DNA of 64,000 nt. Origin: an uncultured Flavobacteriaceae bacterium (GTDB lineage: Bacteria; Bacteroidota; Bacteroidia; Flavobacteriales; Flavobacteriaceae). A model generated the notes under the pieces. That model did no database searches. It was given only the letters and a program-made list of their open reading frames with translations, and was not told the origin of the DNA. The stretch spans positions 1 to 64,000 of the forward strand of contig CAKZOO010000160.1 in assembly GCA_937136455.1 (NCBI GenBank), read 5' to 3'. Position numbers and translations under genes: made by a program. Shown in pieces: positions 1-9,012 of the stretch. Within the stretch, counting starts at the first letter, position 1; each line of letters starts with the position of its first letter.

Positions 1-2429
1 GTTGTCGTGCCGCGTGTAAGAGTGGCCGCAACAACGGTGTCTATCTCAAACGCCGCACTGGTGCCGACATTGCTGTTTCCGCCCGCATTTACGATTGCCA
101 CGTGCAGCACATAGTCGCCAAGGGTTATACCATCGACCAGCGTATCGGTGAACGGTGACGGCCATGTGCCGCTGCCGCTATCCACTGGTGCGCCGCCGCC
201 CGACTCCTGCCCTGCCACAATCTCCGCCGCAGTCGGTGCCGTGTCGCCGTCTGCCACAAGAACCCAATAGATCGCGTTGCCCGTCGCCGCGCCGCTTGCG
301 GTGATAGATACCGGCATATCTCCGTCAGTGATAGAGCCGACCGTGACCGCGCTGATTGTGACGGGGGCAGGCGTGGCTGATACCGCACCAACCGGGCCAA
401 GGACGCGCGTTTCGCCGTCGCTGTCCACATTGAACGGGGAGTTGATCAGGCTGGCCGTTGTCACAGTAATCAATGCCGCTGCCGTCTGCGGGGTATAATC
501 GCCGTTGTCCGCGTCCACGAAGTCAGGGTCTGTGCCTGTGCTGGTGCCATCCACAACATTGAAGTTTTCTGCAAGCGACCAACCGCCGGTCAGGTTCACG
601 GCCATATCCAGTTGCTGATCCGAATAGACCAAGTTGCCGCTGAAATCGTTGCCGGTCATTGTTGCCGTGCTGAAATTCGCGGACCAATCGTCAAGGTTCA
701 AATCCTTGAACCCGCCTTCGCGGTTGGAGTTGACCACCGTGTTGAACCGGGTGCGAATATTGCTGATCGTACCTGTGTCGGTGTCGCCGGGGTGGTTGTG
801 GTAATAGATGCCGATCTGGTCGCTATCCACAATCACGTTGTTGAAAATGTCGATGCTATCCAGCGACAAGAACGCATTGCTGCCCGCGCCGTTTTCACGC
901 GCCAGCACGATGCCATGACGGCACCCCGTGACCGTGTTGTTGCGGATGGTGATATCTTCGCAGAACCGCTGCCCGGCGTCGATATAGATGCCGTGCCGCT
1001 CTGTGTTTGTGATAACGTTTTCTTCGATGAAATTGCCGGGGCCATAGGCAAAATTCACATCACCGCTAACTGGCGTATAAGAGCCGTTCACCCCGGCCTT
1101 GAAATCAATACCGTACTGCCTTGAGTTGTAAATCGTGTTGCCTTTCGCCACAATAGACGAAGCGGATGCAGCCGCAGAAATACACTCAACATTGCCAAGG
1201 CCCTGCACGTCAATCTCAAGATTAGTGCGGGTAATGTCGTTATCCTCGACCAGCACGTCAACGGTGCGCAGGCTGGACGTTTCCCCGGACGGAATGACGC
1301 TGCTTGAATTGTTGCCGCCCACATAGACCGCAGACCGCCCCACGTCCCTGATCACGTTATCCCGGATGATGTGGTGGCCGTGCTGCTCGCTTACCGTGCC
1401 GACGACAAAGACGCCCGTTCTCCAGACCCATTCAATCGTCAGCTTCTCAACGATGATCCAGTCCTGGCTGTCGATGTAAATCCCATCGCGCTTGGATTCC
1501 GGTAGCGTACTTTCGACACTGCCGCCCTGTGCGACGTGCGACTGCAATTCGCCGCGTATAACGCCTTGGTGTTCCTGTCCGGGAATTGCGGTAACGAGGA
1601 TCGGGCTACCGCTTGTACCTGACGCCTCAATGTCAAATGGATCGTAAACGCCCGCGCCCATAAACACGGTATCCCCAGCCCCAACGCCTTGTTCCAGCGC
1701 AAACTGTGGGGTGCGGTATGGCGATGCAATCGAACCTGTGCCGGTCGTGTCGCTGCCTGTGCCATGCACGTAAAACTCATCCGAAACCGGCACTGTCACG
1801 CTGCGGCTGGTCGTCACTTCACCGCGCGTAATCGTGAACGCCACCGCCTCACCGGCGCTCGCACCCGTCGCGGTGTAATTCCATTCGGCGCGCTTGATGC
1901 TCATGGCACTAATCGTGATGTCGCCGGTGCCGCCTTTATTGATCGCGTTGCCCGTGTCGCCATCTTCAGCGGTCACAAGCACGTTCTGGATGCCCAAAGA
2001 GGTCGGCAGATTGCCCGTGCCGAACGGTCCAGCGGATGGGTAAAACAGCGTGACGCCTTCATCCGCTGCGGTGACTTCATAGGATATCAGGTATAGCACC
2101 CCAGAGGACACGCTCGACATAGCTGTGACCTTCTGGCCAGATGCCCCCGTCAAAGCCCCCGGCGCGGTTGTGTCAGCCAATTCAGGACTGATCAAGGCCT
2201 CTGACACGTCGCTGGTCGCATCCACGCCATCCAGCGTCAACGCGGTCAACGTCAGCGTATCGCCCGGCAGGCCATTGCGCGCGCTGTCCAGTTTTAATTT
2301 TACCGTGTCCGTCGCGCCACGTGTGTATTCAATGGCGGCGCGGATAGATGCGCTCGCTGATCCAAAATCAAACCGCGAGGACGTGAACCGTGCGGGGTTA
2401 TAGCGGTTTGTGGAAAAGCGAACGGTCAT
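1..2429 (-). CDS. Tailspike-like right-handed beta-helix protein (C terminus off the window)
   Basis: The frame opens at ATG 2429 (MTVRFSTNRYNPARF) and stays open to the left edge, giving at least 809 residues with the C terminus missing. The first ~200 residues are beta-rich. Then YVHGTGSDTTGTGS starts a long series of short Gly/Asn/Ile-rich rungs such as HGIYIDAGQ and ITIRNNTV. That pattern is typical of right-handed parallel beta-helix (pectate-lyase fold) phage tailspikes, which bind or cleave surface polysaccharide. It lies two bases after the preceding small gene, at the end of the structural and lysis block. Polysaccharide depolymerase activity is inference; no catalytic residues can be assigned by eye. 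Confidence 0.8.
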   Translation of the reverse strand, partial: MTVRFSTNRYNPARFTSSRFDFGSASASIRAAIEYTRGATDTVKLKLDSARNGLPGDTLTLTALTLDGVDATSDVSEALISPELADTTAPGALTGASGQKVTAMSSVSSGVLYLISYEVTAADEGVTLFYPSAGPFGTGNLPTSLGIQNVLVTAEDGDTGNAINKGGTGDITISAMSIKRAEWNYTATGASAGEAVAFTITRGEVTTSRSVTVPVSDEFYVHGTGSDTTGTGSIASPYRTPQFALEQGVGAGDTVFMGAGVYDPFDIEASGTSGSPILVTAIPGQEHQGVIRGELQSHVAQGGSVESTLPESKRDGIYIDSQDWIIVEKLTIEWVWRTGVFVVGTVSEQHGHHIIRDNVIRDVGRSAVYVGGNNSSSVIPSGETSSLRTVDVLVEDNDITRTNLEIDVQGLGNVECISAAASASSIVAKGNTIYNSRQYGIDFKAGVNGSYTPVSGDVNFAYGPGNFIEENVITNTERHGIYIDAGQRFCEDITIRNNTVTGCRHGIVLARENGAGSNAFLSLDSIDIFNNVIVDSDQIGIYYHNHPGDTDTGTISNIRTRFNTVVNSNREGGFKDLNLDDWSANFSTATMTGNDFSGNLVYSDQQLDMAVNLTGGWSLAENFNVVDGTSTGTDPDFVDADNGDYTPQTAAALITVTTASLINSPFNVDSDGETRVLGPVGAVSATPAPVTISAVTVGSITDGDMPVSITASGAATGNAIYWVLVADGDTAPTAAEIVAGQESGGGAPVDSGSGTWPSPFTDTLVDGITLGDYVLHVAIVNAGGNSNVGTSAAFEIDTVVAATLTRGTT

Positions 2430-2431
2430 GT

Positions 2432-2698
2432 TCAGACCTCGATCGCAGCGCTGGATGGTTGTGGGGATGCCAGCCAAAGCCGCTCGCCAGAGACAAGAGC
2501 AATATCCTGGCTGCTTTCCCGCGCCACCAAAGACCCGCGAGTAACGCTGGTTGTTGGCAGCGTGTCGCTGTCCGTGATCGTAAACGACAACCGCGTCAAG
2601 GCCGACGGGTTGGATATCAGCACGTCAGTGTCGTCGGCGGCCGTGTACCGCGCGGATGCAGACCATTCGGCCGTCGTGTCATAAGTTGTTGTCGCCAT
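2432..2698 (-). CDS. Small protein upstream of the tailspike
   Basis: This encodes 88 residues, rich in Thr, Ser and Ala, with a beta-strand-like pattern (LSFTITDSDTLP). Its TGA stop is two bases before the tailspike ATG and it follows Rz1 closely, so it is cotranscribed with the lysis genes. I do not recognise a family. Its place suggests a small virion or tail-tip accessory protein. Confidence 0.6.
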   Translation of the reverse strand: MATTTYDTTAEWSASARYTAADDTDVLISNPSALTRLSFTITDSDTLPTTSVTRGSLVARESSQDIALVSGERLWLASPQPSSAAIEV

Positions 2699-2709
2699 TT
2701 CAGATCTCC

Positions 2710-2931
2710 TTATTTCGGCGCCAGTATTTGCGCTATGGATTTCAGTTTCTTGTTTGCCTCGAACAAAGCGGCACCGCGCTCTGCGTCTCGGATCACTGCG
2801 TCTCTGTATGTGCGCAGGGGGCGGGACGGCACAGGCACGGGCTGCAAGAGTGTCCCAGGCACCGAAACGGGCACCTGCGGGGCCTCACAGCCCGCCAACA
2901 GCGCGCAGAAGGGCAGGATCAATAGGCGCAT
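2710..2931 (-). CDS. Outer-membrane spanin lipoprotein (Rz1-like)
   Basis: This 73-residue protein has a lipoprotein signal ending in the lipobox LLAGC (Cys14), followed by a proline-rich segment (VPVSVPGTLLQPVPVPSRP). That is the classic Rz1/o-spanin layout. It starts inside the 3' end of the Rz-like gene in another frame, overlapping by 47 bases, which is the usual nested arrangement of two-component spanins. With the inner-membrane partner it would fuse inner and outer membranes in the last step of lysis of a Gram-negative host. Confidence 0.8.
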   Translation of the reverse strand: MRLLILPFCALLAGCEAPQVPVSVPGTLLQPVPVPSRPLRTYRDAVIRDAERGAALFEANKKLKSIAQILAPK

Positions 2932-3172
2932 CTGCGCATCCTCCGTAGGTTTCGGTCAGGGCGGCCTCCACACGACTGTCGAGTTCGGCAGCGCGCTTGT
3001 TCGCTTCGAAAACATATTCGTCGGCAACACGTTGGGCTTCCCGTGCTTGCTCGATCTGCGCATCCTTGAAGCGGATCTTCTCCTTGAGTGGCGCGACAAC
3101 GTAGCGATTGACGCCCAGACCACCGGCGGCAATCAGCGCCAAGACGACACCTATGGCGGCCGTGAGCCTCAC
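2885..3172 (-). CDS. Inner-membrane spanin (Rz-like)
   Basis: This 95-residue protein has one N-terminal transmembrane helix (residues ~4-25), then a charged helical periplasmic segment (~30-75) likely to form a coiled coil. It overlaps the amidase stop by 4 bases and contains the start of the Rz1-like gene. Size, topology and overlap all fit the i-spanin of a Rz/Rz1 pair. Two cysteines near the C terminus are not typical but do not exclude the call. Confidence 0.8.
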   Translation of the reverse strand: MRLTAAIGVVLALIAAGGLGVNRYVVAPLKEKIRFKDAQIEQAREAQRVADEYVFEANKRAAELDSRVEAALTETYGGCADAPIDPALLRAVGGL

Positions 3173-3714
3173 GAAGAAACCTTTTCTTGCGTCATGCAGG
3201 CCCGGTATATGGCCTCTGCCAACTGGTCGATCCGGTTGTGAGAGCAGATGCAGTCGTTCGTGTTGCTGCCGAAGTATGGCTCGATCATGACTGCCGGTGC
3301 GCGACCCTGCCAGAGCGACCGCCCGCCGCGATCAGAACGCTTTAAGGCTCGGATGCCGCGATCCCTGTTCTCCAAGACAGCAACGCACCGCGCCTGCAAT
3401 TCTTCGGCCAAGGCCATCGACCCCGAGGTTCCGCTGGACAGCATCAAGCATCCGCTCGCGGTCGGGTTCGCCACACTGTTGAAGTGCAATTCAACGGTAA
3501 CGTCCGCGCCCCAGCGATCTGTCTCTGCGTAAACCCGGTCAATCTCGGCGGAATACCCACCAACGGGAACCCGGTTAAACACCCGAACCTCTTTCCCGTG
3601 CAATGCAATCAGCGATGCAAGTTCGCTATTCCAATCATATTCAGTACGGCCGTCTGTTTTGCGCACAGCGCCCTGAGCCTTTGCGTTGTGTCCTACTACG
3701 ATAGCAATCTTCAT
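3169..3714 (-). CDS. N-acetylmuramoyl-L-alanine amidase endolysin (Amidase_3 type)
   Basis: This 181-residue protein has the zinc amidase motif order of Amidase_3: GHN with His9, a glutamate near residue 25 (TEYDWN), ELHFN with His77, and a late catalytic-type Glu145 (VMIEPYFG). It would cut the amide bond between MurNAc and the peptide stem. There is no signal peptide, so release would depend on a holin, and candidates lie just upstream. It sits in a lysis cassette with holin-like membrane proteins and spanins. Confidence 0.88.
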   Translation of the reverse strand: MKIAIVVGHNAKAQGAVRKTDGRTEYDWNSELASLIALHGKEVRVFNRVPVGGYSAEIDRVYAETDRWGADVTVELHFNSVANPTASGCLMLSSGTSGSMALAEELQARCVAVLENRDRGIRALKRSDRGGRSLWQGRAPAVMIEPYFGSNTNDCICSHNRIDQLAEAIYRACMTQEKVSS

Positions 3715-3717
3715 GGT

Positions 3718-4134
3718 TCAGCCTTTCTTTTTGAGAATACGCGAAAGCCTTGAGAGGCACGCGCGGCGTTTCGGATACCAAGGCATGTCAATCCAGAGCC
3801 AATTCTTTTGTTCATCCGGATCAAGGCTTTCGTGGAGTGCCTTTAAATGCAGATACCCCGCCCAGACCGCCACGGCTTTCAAAGCAACGTCGAGTTTAAG
3901 GCCCCATTGACGCAACTGCGCCACGTCGCCCTCGTTCATCAGCGCATATCGGTTCACAAACACCTGCCACCAAGCGGCGTCCAGCGCTTGCGAAAAGAAT
4001 CCCGCCACAATGGCGATTGCCAAGAAATACGCTCCGTCCCTCGCGCCCCAAACACGGGCCCAATAGGCCCGGATCACCAAGGCGCTCATCCAGATAACCG
4101 CCACGCCTGATAAAAATGATACCGTCTCAGCCAT
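3718..4134 (-). CDS. Membrane protein of the lysis cassette (holin candidate)
   Basis: These 138 residues contain about three hydrophobic helices (~7-24, ~36-52, ~82-98) and a basic C-terminal tail (RRACLSRLSRILKKKG). It is placed directly before the endolysin, three bases apart, and overlaps the preceding small gene. Position and topology allow a holin role, but I do not recognise a holin family and a plain membrane protein is possible. Confidence 0.55.
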   Translation of the reverse strand: MAETVSFLSGVAVIWMSALVIRAYWARVWGARDGAYFLAIAIVAGFFSQALDAAWWQVFVNRYALMNEGDVAQLRQWGLKLDVALKAVAVWAGYLHLKALHESLDPDEQKNWLWIDMPWYPKRRACLSRLSRILKKKG

Positions 4135-4300
4135 CCGTCCGACTCTCGCCCCGTGTTTTCTTTTCCAGAAGTGCCGTCAGCACATCCAAGGTTGCATTCG
4201 TTTTGTCCTCGGCGGCTCTCATGCGAACCTCCTTAGCTTTCAATTCGCTCTCTACTTGATCGGATTGCTGTTGGATTTTTTTGGACCTTGACCAGAACAT
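4127..4300 (-). CDS. Small coiled-coil protein
   Basis: I start this gene at ATG 4300 (MFWSRSKKIQQQ, 57 residues). A strong GGGGGAG ribosome site lies just upstream and the previous gene stops two bases before. The first residues are basic and the rest is charged and helical. It overlaps the next gene by 8 bases. Function is unknown; it belongs to the lysis operon. Confidence 0.6.
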   Translation of the reverse strand: MFWSRSKKIQQQSDQVESELKAKEVRMRAAEDKTNATLDVLTALLEKKTRGESRTDG

Positions 4301-4301
4301 T

Positions 4302-4544
4302 CTAGCTCCCCCGGCGGATTTCATCCGTCAAAGAGGCTACTACATTCGCCAGTTTCTCTTGTGTGGCGGTCTGTCTCTCGACAACCTCCACGGCTCCTTT
4401 GGTGATCTCTATGCGCGCCTCTTGAGACGCCGCCAACTGCTGATCCTTGCGCCAGTACCCCCACGCAAGGGCAACGCTGATCACGACGGTTGGGTCGGAT
4501 TTCAGCCACCCGAACGCGGCAGGTATGAGCGTATTCCAATCCAT
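4302..4544 (-). CDS. Small single-helix membrane protein (holin-like)
   Basis: This encodes 80 residues with a hydrophobic stretch at about 18-31 (PTVVISVALAWGYW), then a long charged helix. Its start overlaps the fibre stop. Short one-helix proteins with a charged cytoplasmic tail next to an endolysin are often holins or antiholins. That is the best guess here but it rests on context only. Confidence 0.55.
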   Translation of the reverse strand: MDWNTLIPAAFGWLKSDPTVVISVALAWGYWRKDQQLAASQEARIEITKGAVEVVERQTATQEKLANVVASLTDEIRRGS

Positions 4545-5929
4545 CAGACCGTTGGTATCTCTCGGTATCGCAGTCTGATCTGCGAAGTGGTCGTTGAGTT
4601 GCCGTATATTTCTGCGTGCTGCATCATGATGTACCAGCCCGTTCCAGTGCCTCCGACAAGCGACAAATCAATCTTTGCGGCCTGCGGTAATACGGGGAGT
4701 ATCGTGGATTGAAGTAGGTGGTTTGAGGCAGTTCCGCTTCCCGTGAGAGTATCAAGTGTTTGCCATGTGCTTTGCAGGTCTTGACCGCCATCGGCTTGCA
4801 AAACATCAGACTCATCGGCGCAGTAAATATTGTAGGATGATCCGGAATCACTGTCATTGCCCCCGGTGCTTTGGCTATAAAGCGAAGCGTCAACAATAAG
4901 GCGGCTATCTGCAAATTGCTGTGTGATTTCAAATGTCTTGAAGGTAACGAACGCCTTTGATCCCGTAACATAGGAAGCATCGTCCACAAGAACATTATCT
5001 ATGGCCGTCTTTGCTGCGATCTGAGCGGCCACATATGCGATAAGGGATGCTTGCGAAGCGGCCGCATTCTCGCTGGCCGACGCCATATCATCCTCTCGGA
5101 GTAAGGCAGGGACGCCCAGATTGGTGCGCGCCTGTGGCTTGTTGGGTATGTCGCTCAAGTTATTAGCGGCAAGCAAGTCGCCCGTTCCAGCACCGGCCGT
5201 TCCGCGCGCGGCAAACACTGCCCATCTGCTTTCTGATAGGTCTGTCGCAAAATCATCTGACGTGTGGGCATCTATGCAGACATAGGTGTTTCCAAGGTAT
5301 GCTGCCCCAACGCCTTGAACCAAATCCGATGGTGAATATGCGGTCGCAGTAACCCAATCACCCCTGTTGACGATCAGGCTTTCCTCTGCGGCCTGCGCAT
5401 CCGTGGCGCTCTGAGCTGCCGCCGCCGCACTCGCCGCCGCCGCTGTAGCGTTGGCTTCTGCCGCCTCAAGTTCTGTTGTGGTCGGACCCGCCACAAAGCC
5501 CGTAGCGCTGCGCTTTACAACTGAGTTTTCAGGGAAGTCGGCGGGCTCGACCTCATCAAATGACCGAACCGCCCGCCGCGCATCACGCTTGATATCGGCC
5601 ACGGTAGACCACAACCGGCCAGCTTCATTGTTCCAGAAATCGACCAGTCCGGGCCCGTTCAACATGTCTTGCGACCGGATCGGCTGCAATGCGCTATCAA
5701 TGACGATCACGCTGTCAGCGGGTAGGTCGTCTGAAAATGTGATTGCGGCATCATCGCTGACGCCATCAGAGAAGGTTGCAGAGAGCGTCCAGTCCTCGCT
5801 CTTGATCCCGTCCACATAGACCAGAACATCGTCTGTATCAAAGAGGCGATACGGAAGTGAGAACGGGCCAGCACTTGCCGATGCAAGCGTGACGGTGTGG
5901 GTGCGGGGCGTGGTGGACAGCGTTGACAT
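4544..5929 (-). CDS. Tail fibre with T7 gp17-like N-terminal domain
   Basis: From ATG 5929 this gives 461 residues. Residues ~8-110 match the T7 fibre virion-attachment domain pattern (FSLPYRLFDTDDVLVYVDG, ITFSDDLPADSVIVIDS). Next is an alanine-rich coiled segment (~150-185), then a DWVTATAY...HTSDDFATDL...W module like carbohydrate-binding modules, then LSDIPNKPQARTNLG, a linker common in tail fibres, and a beta-rich tip. It is the receptor-binding fibre of the GC-rich phage. The same carbohydrate-binding-like module recurs in the fibre of the AT-rich phage at 59,566. Confidence 0.85.
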   Translation of the reverse strand: MSTLSTTPRTHTVTLASASAGPFSLPYRLFDTDDVLVYVDGIKSEDWTLSATFSDGVSDDAAITFSDDLPADSVIVIDSALQPIRSQDMLNGPGLVDFWNNEAGRLWSTVADIKRDARRAVRSFDEVEPADFPENSVVKRSATGFVAGPTTTELEAAEANATAAAASAAAAAQSATDAQAAEESLIVNRGDWVTATAYSPSDLVQGVGAAYLGNTYVCIDAHTSDDFATDLSESRWAVFAARGTAGAGTGDLLAANNLSDIPNKPQARTNLGVPALLREDDMASASENAAASQASLIAYVAAQIAAKTAIDNVLVDDASYVTGSKAFVTFKTFEITQQFADSRLIVDASLYSQSTGGNDSDSGSSYNIYCADESDVLQADGGQDLQSTWQTLDTLTGSGTASNHLLQSTILPVLPQAAKIDLSLVGGTGTGWYIMMQHAEIYGNSTTTSQIRLRYREIPTV

Positions 5930-5977
5930 GCGCAAGAGATTGCAAAAGCCGCACTGTCACCAAATGCACGCGCGGAC

Positions 5978-6499
5978 TTATGAGAACCGCAGCAGGTGCA
6001 ATTTAGCGTTGACAGAGAAGCCTGAGACCGTTCCGCTGGTCGTGTTGTGGAATTTCACAGAAACGGTATCGGACGCAGAAATCCAAGCCTGTGCCGTAAG
6101 TCCATCGGCCAACGCCGCATCAAAGTCACATTGCAGATAGTCAGTCGTCAGCGCGCCGGTCAGGGTCGCCGTCACCGTCTCGCTCGCACCTGCGAGAATA
6201 TCAGAAGTGGTCAGTGCTGCCGATACATTCAGCGCCGTTTCAATCGTGGAAGCGCTGTCAAACTCAAGAGAGGTTGTTATTTCCACCTGATTGAGCGTTG
6301 CCGAAATCGCTGTCAGGTCATTGATCTGACTGGTGCCGAAGTCGTGATCCCCCCCGTCCACTGCATAGTCGGCAAACAAATTGCCAACCGTGACGTACCT
6401 GGTGAGGGGTTCGGAACCTGTGGAGCTCCATATCGGCAGTCTGTCCGCGCTCGATATGCTGACCGCTGAGTGTTCCGTAAGGTCGCTAATCTCTGTCAT
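5978..6499 (-). CDS. Putative virion-associated protein
   Basis: I start at ATG 6499 (MTEISDL) because GGAG lies six bases upstream; the TTG at 6511 is less likely. It gives 173 residues rich in Thr, Ser, Ala and Asp with a beta pattern (ETVTATLTGALTTDYLQCDF). It lies between the last internal virion protein and the tail fibre, in the late operon. I recognise no family. A decoration, tail-tip or fibre-adaptor role is plausible from place and composition. Confidence 0.6.
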   Translation of the reverse strand: MTEISDLTEHSAVSISSADRLPIWSSTGSEPLTRYVTVGNLFADYAVDGGDHDFGTSQINDLTAISATLNQVEITTSLEFDSASTIETALNVSAALTTSDILAGASETVTATLTGALTTDYLQCDFDAALADGLTAQAWISASDTVSVKFHNTTSGTVSGFSVNAKLHLLRFS

Positions 6500-6556
6500 A
6501 CCTGTCTCCAATTTGACATGAGCAACATGTCGATAAGCTGGCGCGGCACAAAGGCA

Positions 6557-9007
6557 CTACTGCCCGAGACTTGGTGCTCTATCCGGAAGCGGTGAGCCCG
6601 GCATCCACCAAGAGCCGTTTCCATATCGGTTTTCCTGCACTGTCGCCTTGCGCTGGAAGTCCCTGCCGGCGTCCGGGTCCAGAACATTCTGCAATTGGTC
6701 CCAGAACAGGCGGTCCAGTGCAGGGCCCAGCATCGGCGTTTGACCCATTGGGGTGTAGCGCTTACCTATTCTGGACAACTCGCTGGCAAAGTTTGTGTCT
6801 TCCCCTGTGGCAAGTTCGATCCCGTTCCCTATGCTGATTGCCCATGCGTCCCCCAAAAGCTGCGGAACAGGACCGGCCACATATGTCGGGAAGCCGCCAC
6901 CCCAAGATGCTTCTCCCGTAGAGACGATATCCCCAACGATACCAAAGCCGCCACCCTTGAGTGTCGCCCTGCCCCAGAAATCCGGCGTATCCATCGGCTG
7001 CGGATCGTTACCCTTGATGAGCTCGCCCAATTGTAGCGCAACGGCGCCCATGACTGTCGCGCCCGCCGCGAGGTTCATCCCGTACCCCACTCGACCAGCC
7101 AAGGTCGGCTGCGCCATCATGCGGCGAAATTGGTTGACGGTGAACGTCATGGCAAAGGATTTGAACATGAGGCCGGACTTCATCACCTCGTATGGGAGCG
7201 AGCCGGGTGGAAGGCCAAACGCTGCGGGGTCAAGGTATCCTCGCGCCAGAAGGTTTTGTGTTGGCACGGCAAATTCCGTCTGTTCTTCGATCATGGACTG
7301 TATTTTGAAAAACAAGTCTTCGGCCTGCGCTTTTGGCATGTCCGTGGATTCCCGCCACCACATAGGGCTTGCGAAGGTCGCACCATTACCCGCCGTGAAC
7401 ATGTGCTTGGGATCGGTGAACGCCGCCCATTCCGCCTCCGTCACGCCGCTCTTGCGCAAGAGGTCACGCAGTGCGGGATCTACGTCGCGGAGTTTCTTGC
7501 CAGATTGGCTCGCCATGTAGCCAGCCATTTCCATCTGGAACGCTATTCGCCCCTGATCGGTCCATCCCGCCAAGCCCTGCACCCGCATCGAGGCGCTGGA
7601 TAATCTTTCTGCCACCTCGGACGCCGGCACCTCCGATTGGAACCGCGCAAGGGCAGCGCCAGGATCGGCTAGTGTGTCGGCTATCCATCCCGCACGCAGG
7701 GCATCATCCCGCGACATTTGCGATTTCATCAGGTCAACATGGCGCGCTATAACATTGGCGGGGTTCATGCCTACCGACTGCGCGGCAAGACGCATTGTGT
7801 TCAAGTCGGATACGGAAGCAATAACCGCTCGATCAAGGAACGCTGCTGTCATGATGTGCCGGGCGCTCGAAAAGAAGGTGGCCGTATAATCCTGCCAGAG
7901 CGTTTCGGGTTGCCCGCCGCCGCTCTGTACCTTGAACATGCGAGACGCGACATTGCCGTTCCCCTCTACGTCACCCGGCGTCATGCCTTCACTGCGGGCG
8001 CGCTGAACGGCGAGTTGCTGCCGGTAGTCTATGCCCAAATTGGGGTTGGGCCCGTATGCGCGCATGGCAACGATATCGCGGGCCATTCCGTGAACGTGCC
8101 CCATCAGGCTGTTGAATGGATCGCCAGAACCGAATTTCTTATTGTATTCAATCCAGTCGTCGGCGCTTTTGAATTTCAAAACACGCTCTTTGGCCCGGCG
8201 CTTATACATCGCCTCGCCCTGCGGCCGCCCATAGACAGCATCGCGCGTCCCCTTCCCGTAAGCGATGTTGTCGTAAATGTCCTGTAGGAAGCGGCGCTGA
8301 ATATCCATGCTTGGCGGGCTTCCGCCTTCCGCTTGGAACGGACGGCCCGTCAACTCATCTTCCATCTTCTTCCAGTTGATCTTGGGTTGGATATCCTGGA
8401 ACCAAGTGTCAAATTTGGCCTGCGTGATTGCTCGCCTGTTGTGTGAGTGCGGCATCCCCCAATTTTCCAGCTTGCCGATGATCCCGCCCGCCTCGTTGTG
8501 CATCAGGCGCAGATCCTCAAGTGCATCGGTGATCCCGTCAGACAGCGCCTTGGCTGCCGCGTCTCCTGTTGCCTCACCGTGCATTTCCCTGACGATGTTC
8601 CGCATCTGGGCGGGCTTGGTGACACTGCCAAGAATATTGCGGTGGTGCTCTTTCAGGAATGCGCCAAGACGAGCGTTGAACCGGCGTGTGATTGACCGCG
8701 CCTCCATGTCCAATTTTTCAACCCTGCGCGTCTGGTCCTTTGCGAGTTCCGTCGAGTTGTTGATTTCCAATTGCTGCTTTCGCGCGTTGGATATGCGGGC
8801 AAGGTAGACGTGACGCTTTTCGCCCGCCTCTTTTTTCCATGCGGCCTTGATATCTTCGGCAGCAAGGGCTTCCGCGTTCTGGCGCTCGTAGCCTTGCCGC
8901 TGGTATTCGTCGGCCTTGTCTTTCCATTGCTGTTGCGCCTTGGCACCCCATTCCTTGTTGGTGCCCTCGTCCTTCATGGCTTCCGCCATGCATTCAAAGA
9001 ATGACAT
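6557..9007 (-). CDS. Large internal virion / DNA-ejection protein
   Basis: Start at ATG 9007 (MSFFECMAEAM), with AAAGGA upstream and the previous stop five bases before. That gives 816 residues. The N-terminal ~120 residues are charged and helical (QQQWKDKADEYQRQGYERQN). The C-terminal third has hydrophobic and glycine-rich stretches (GYGMNLAAGATVMGAVALQL, GGGFPTYVAGPVPQLLGDAW). This matches the large ejectosome proteins encoded after the tail tubes in T7- and BPP-1-like podoviruses, which leave the capsid and span the envelope during DNA entry. Assignment is by size, order and composition. Confidence 0.7.
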   Translation of the reverse strand: MSFFECMAEAMKDEGTNKEWGAKAQQQWKDKADEYQRQGYERQNAEALAAEDIKAAWKKEAGEKRHVYLARISNARKQQLEINNSTELAKDQTRRVEKLDMEARSITRRFNARLGAFLKEHHRNILGSVTKPAQMRNIVREMHGEATGDAAAKALSDGITDALEDLRLMHNEAGGIIGKLENWGMPHSHNRRAITQAKFDTWFQDIQPKINWKKMEDELTGRPFQAEGGSPPSMDIQRRFLQDIYDNIAYGKGTRDAVYGRPQGEAMYKRRAKERVLKFKSADDWIEYNKKFGSGDPFNSLMGHVHGMARDIVAMRAYGPNPNLGIDYRQQLAVQRARSEGMTPGDVEGNGNVASRMFKVQSGGGQPETLWQDYTATFFSSARHIMTAAFLDRAVIASVSDLNTMRLAAQSVGMNPANVIARHVDLMKSQMSRDDALRAGWIADTLADPGAALARFQSEVPASEVAERLSSASMRVQGLAGWTDQGRIAFQMEMAGYMASQSGKKLRDVDPALRDLLRKSGVTEAEWAAFTDPKHMFTAGNGATFASPMWWRESTDMPKAQAEDLFFKIQSMIEEQTEFAVPTQNLLARGYLDPAAFGLPPGSLPYEVMKSGLMFKSFAMTFTVNQFRRMMAQPTLAGRVGYGMNLAAGATVMGAVALQLGELIKGNDPQPMDTPDFWGRATLKGGGFGIVGDIVSTGEASWGGGFPTYVAGPVPQLLGDAWAISIGNGIELATGEDTNFASELSRIGKRYTPMGQTPMLGPALDRLFWDQLQNVLDPDAGRDFQRKATVQENRYGNGSWWMPGSPLPDRAPSLGQ

Positions 9008-9012
9008 GTGTT

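Noticed and set aside
125..2403. Plus-strand and other-frame open frames across the tailspike region
   Set aside because: They are shadows of the long minus-strand frame that has the beta-helix pattern and runs unbroken through the whole region.
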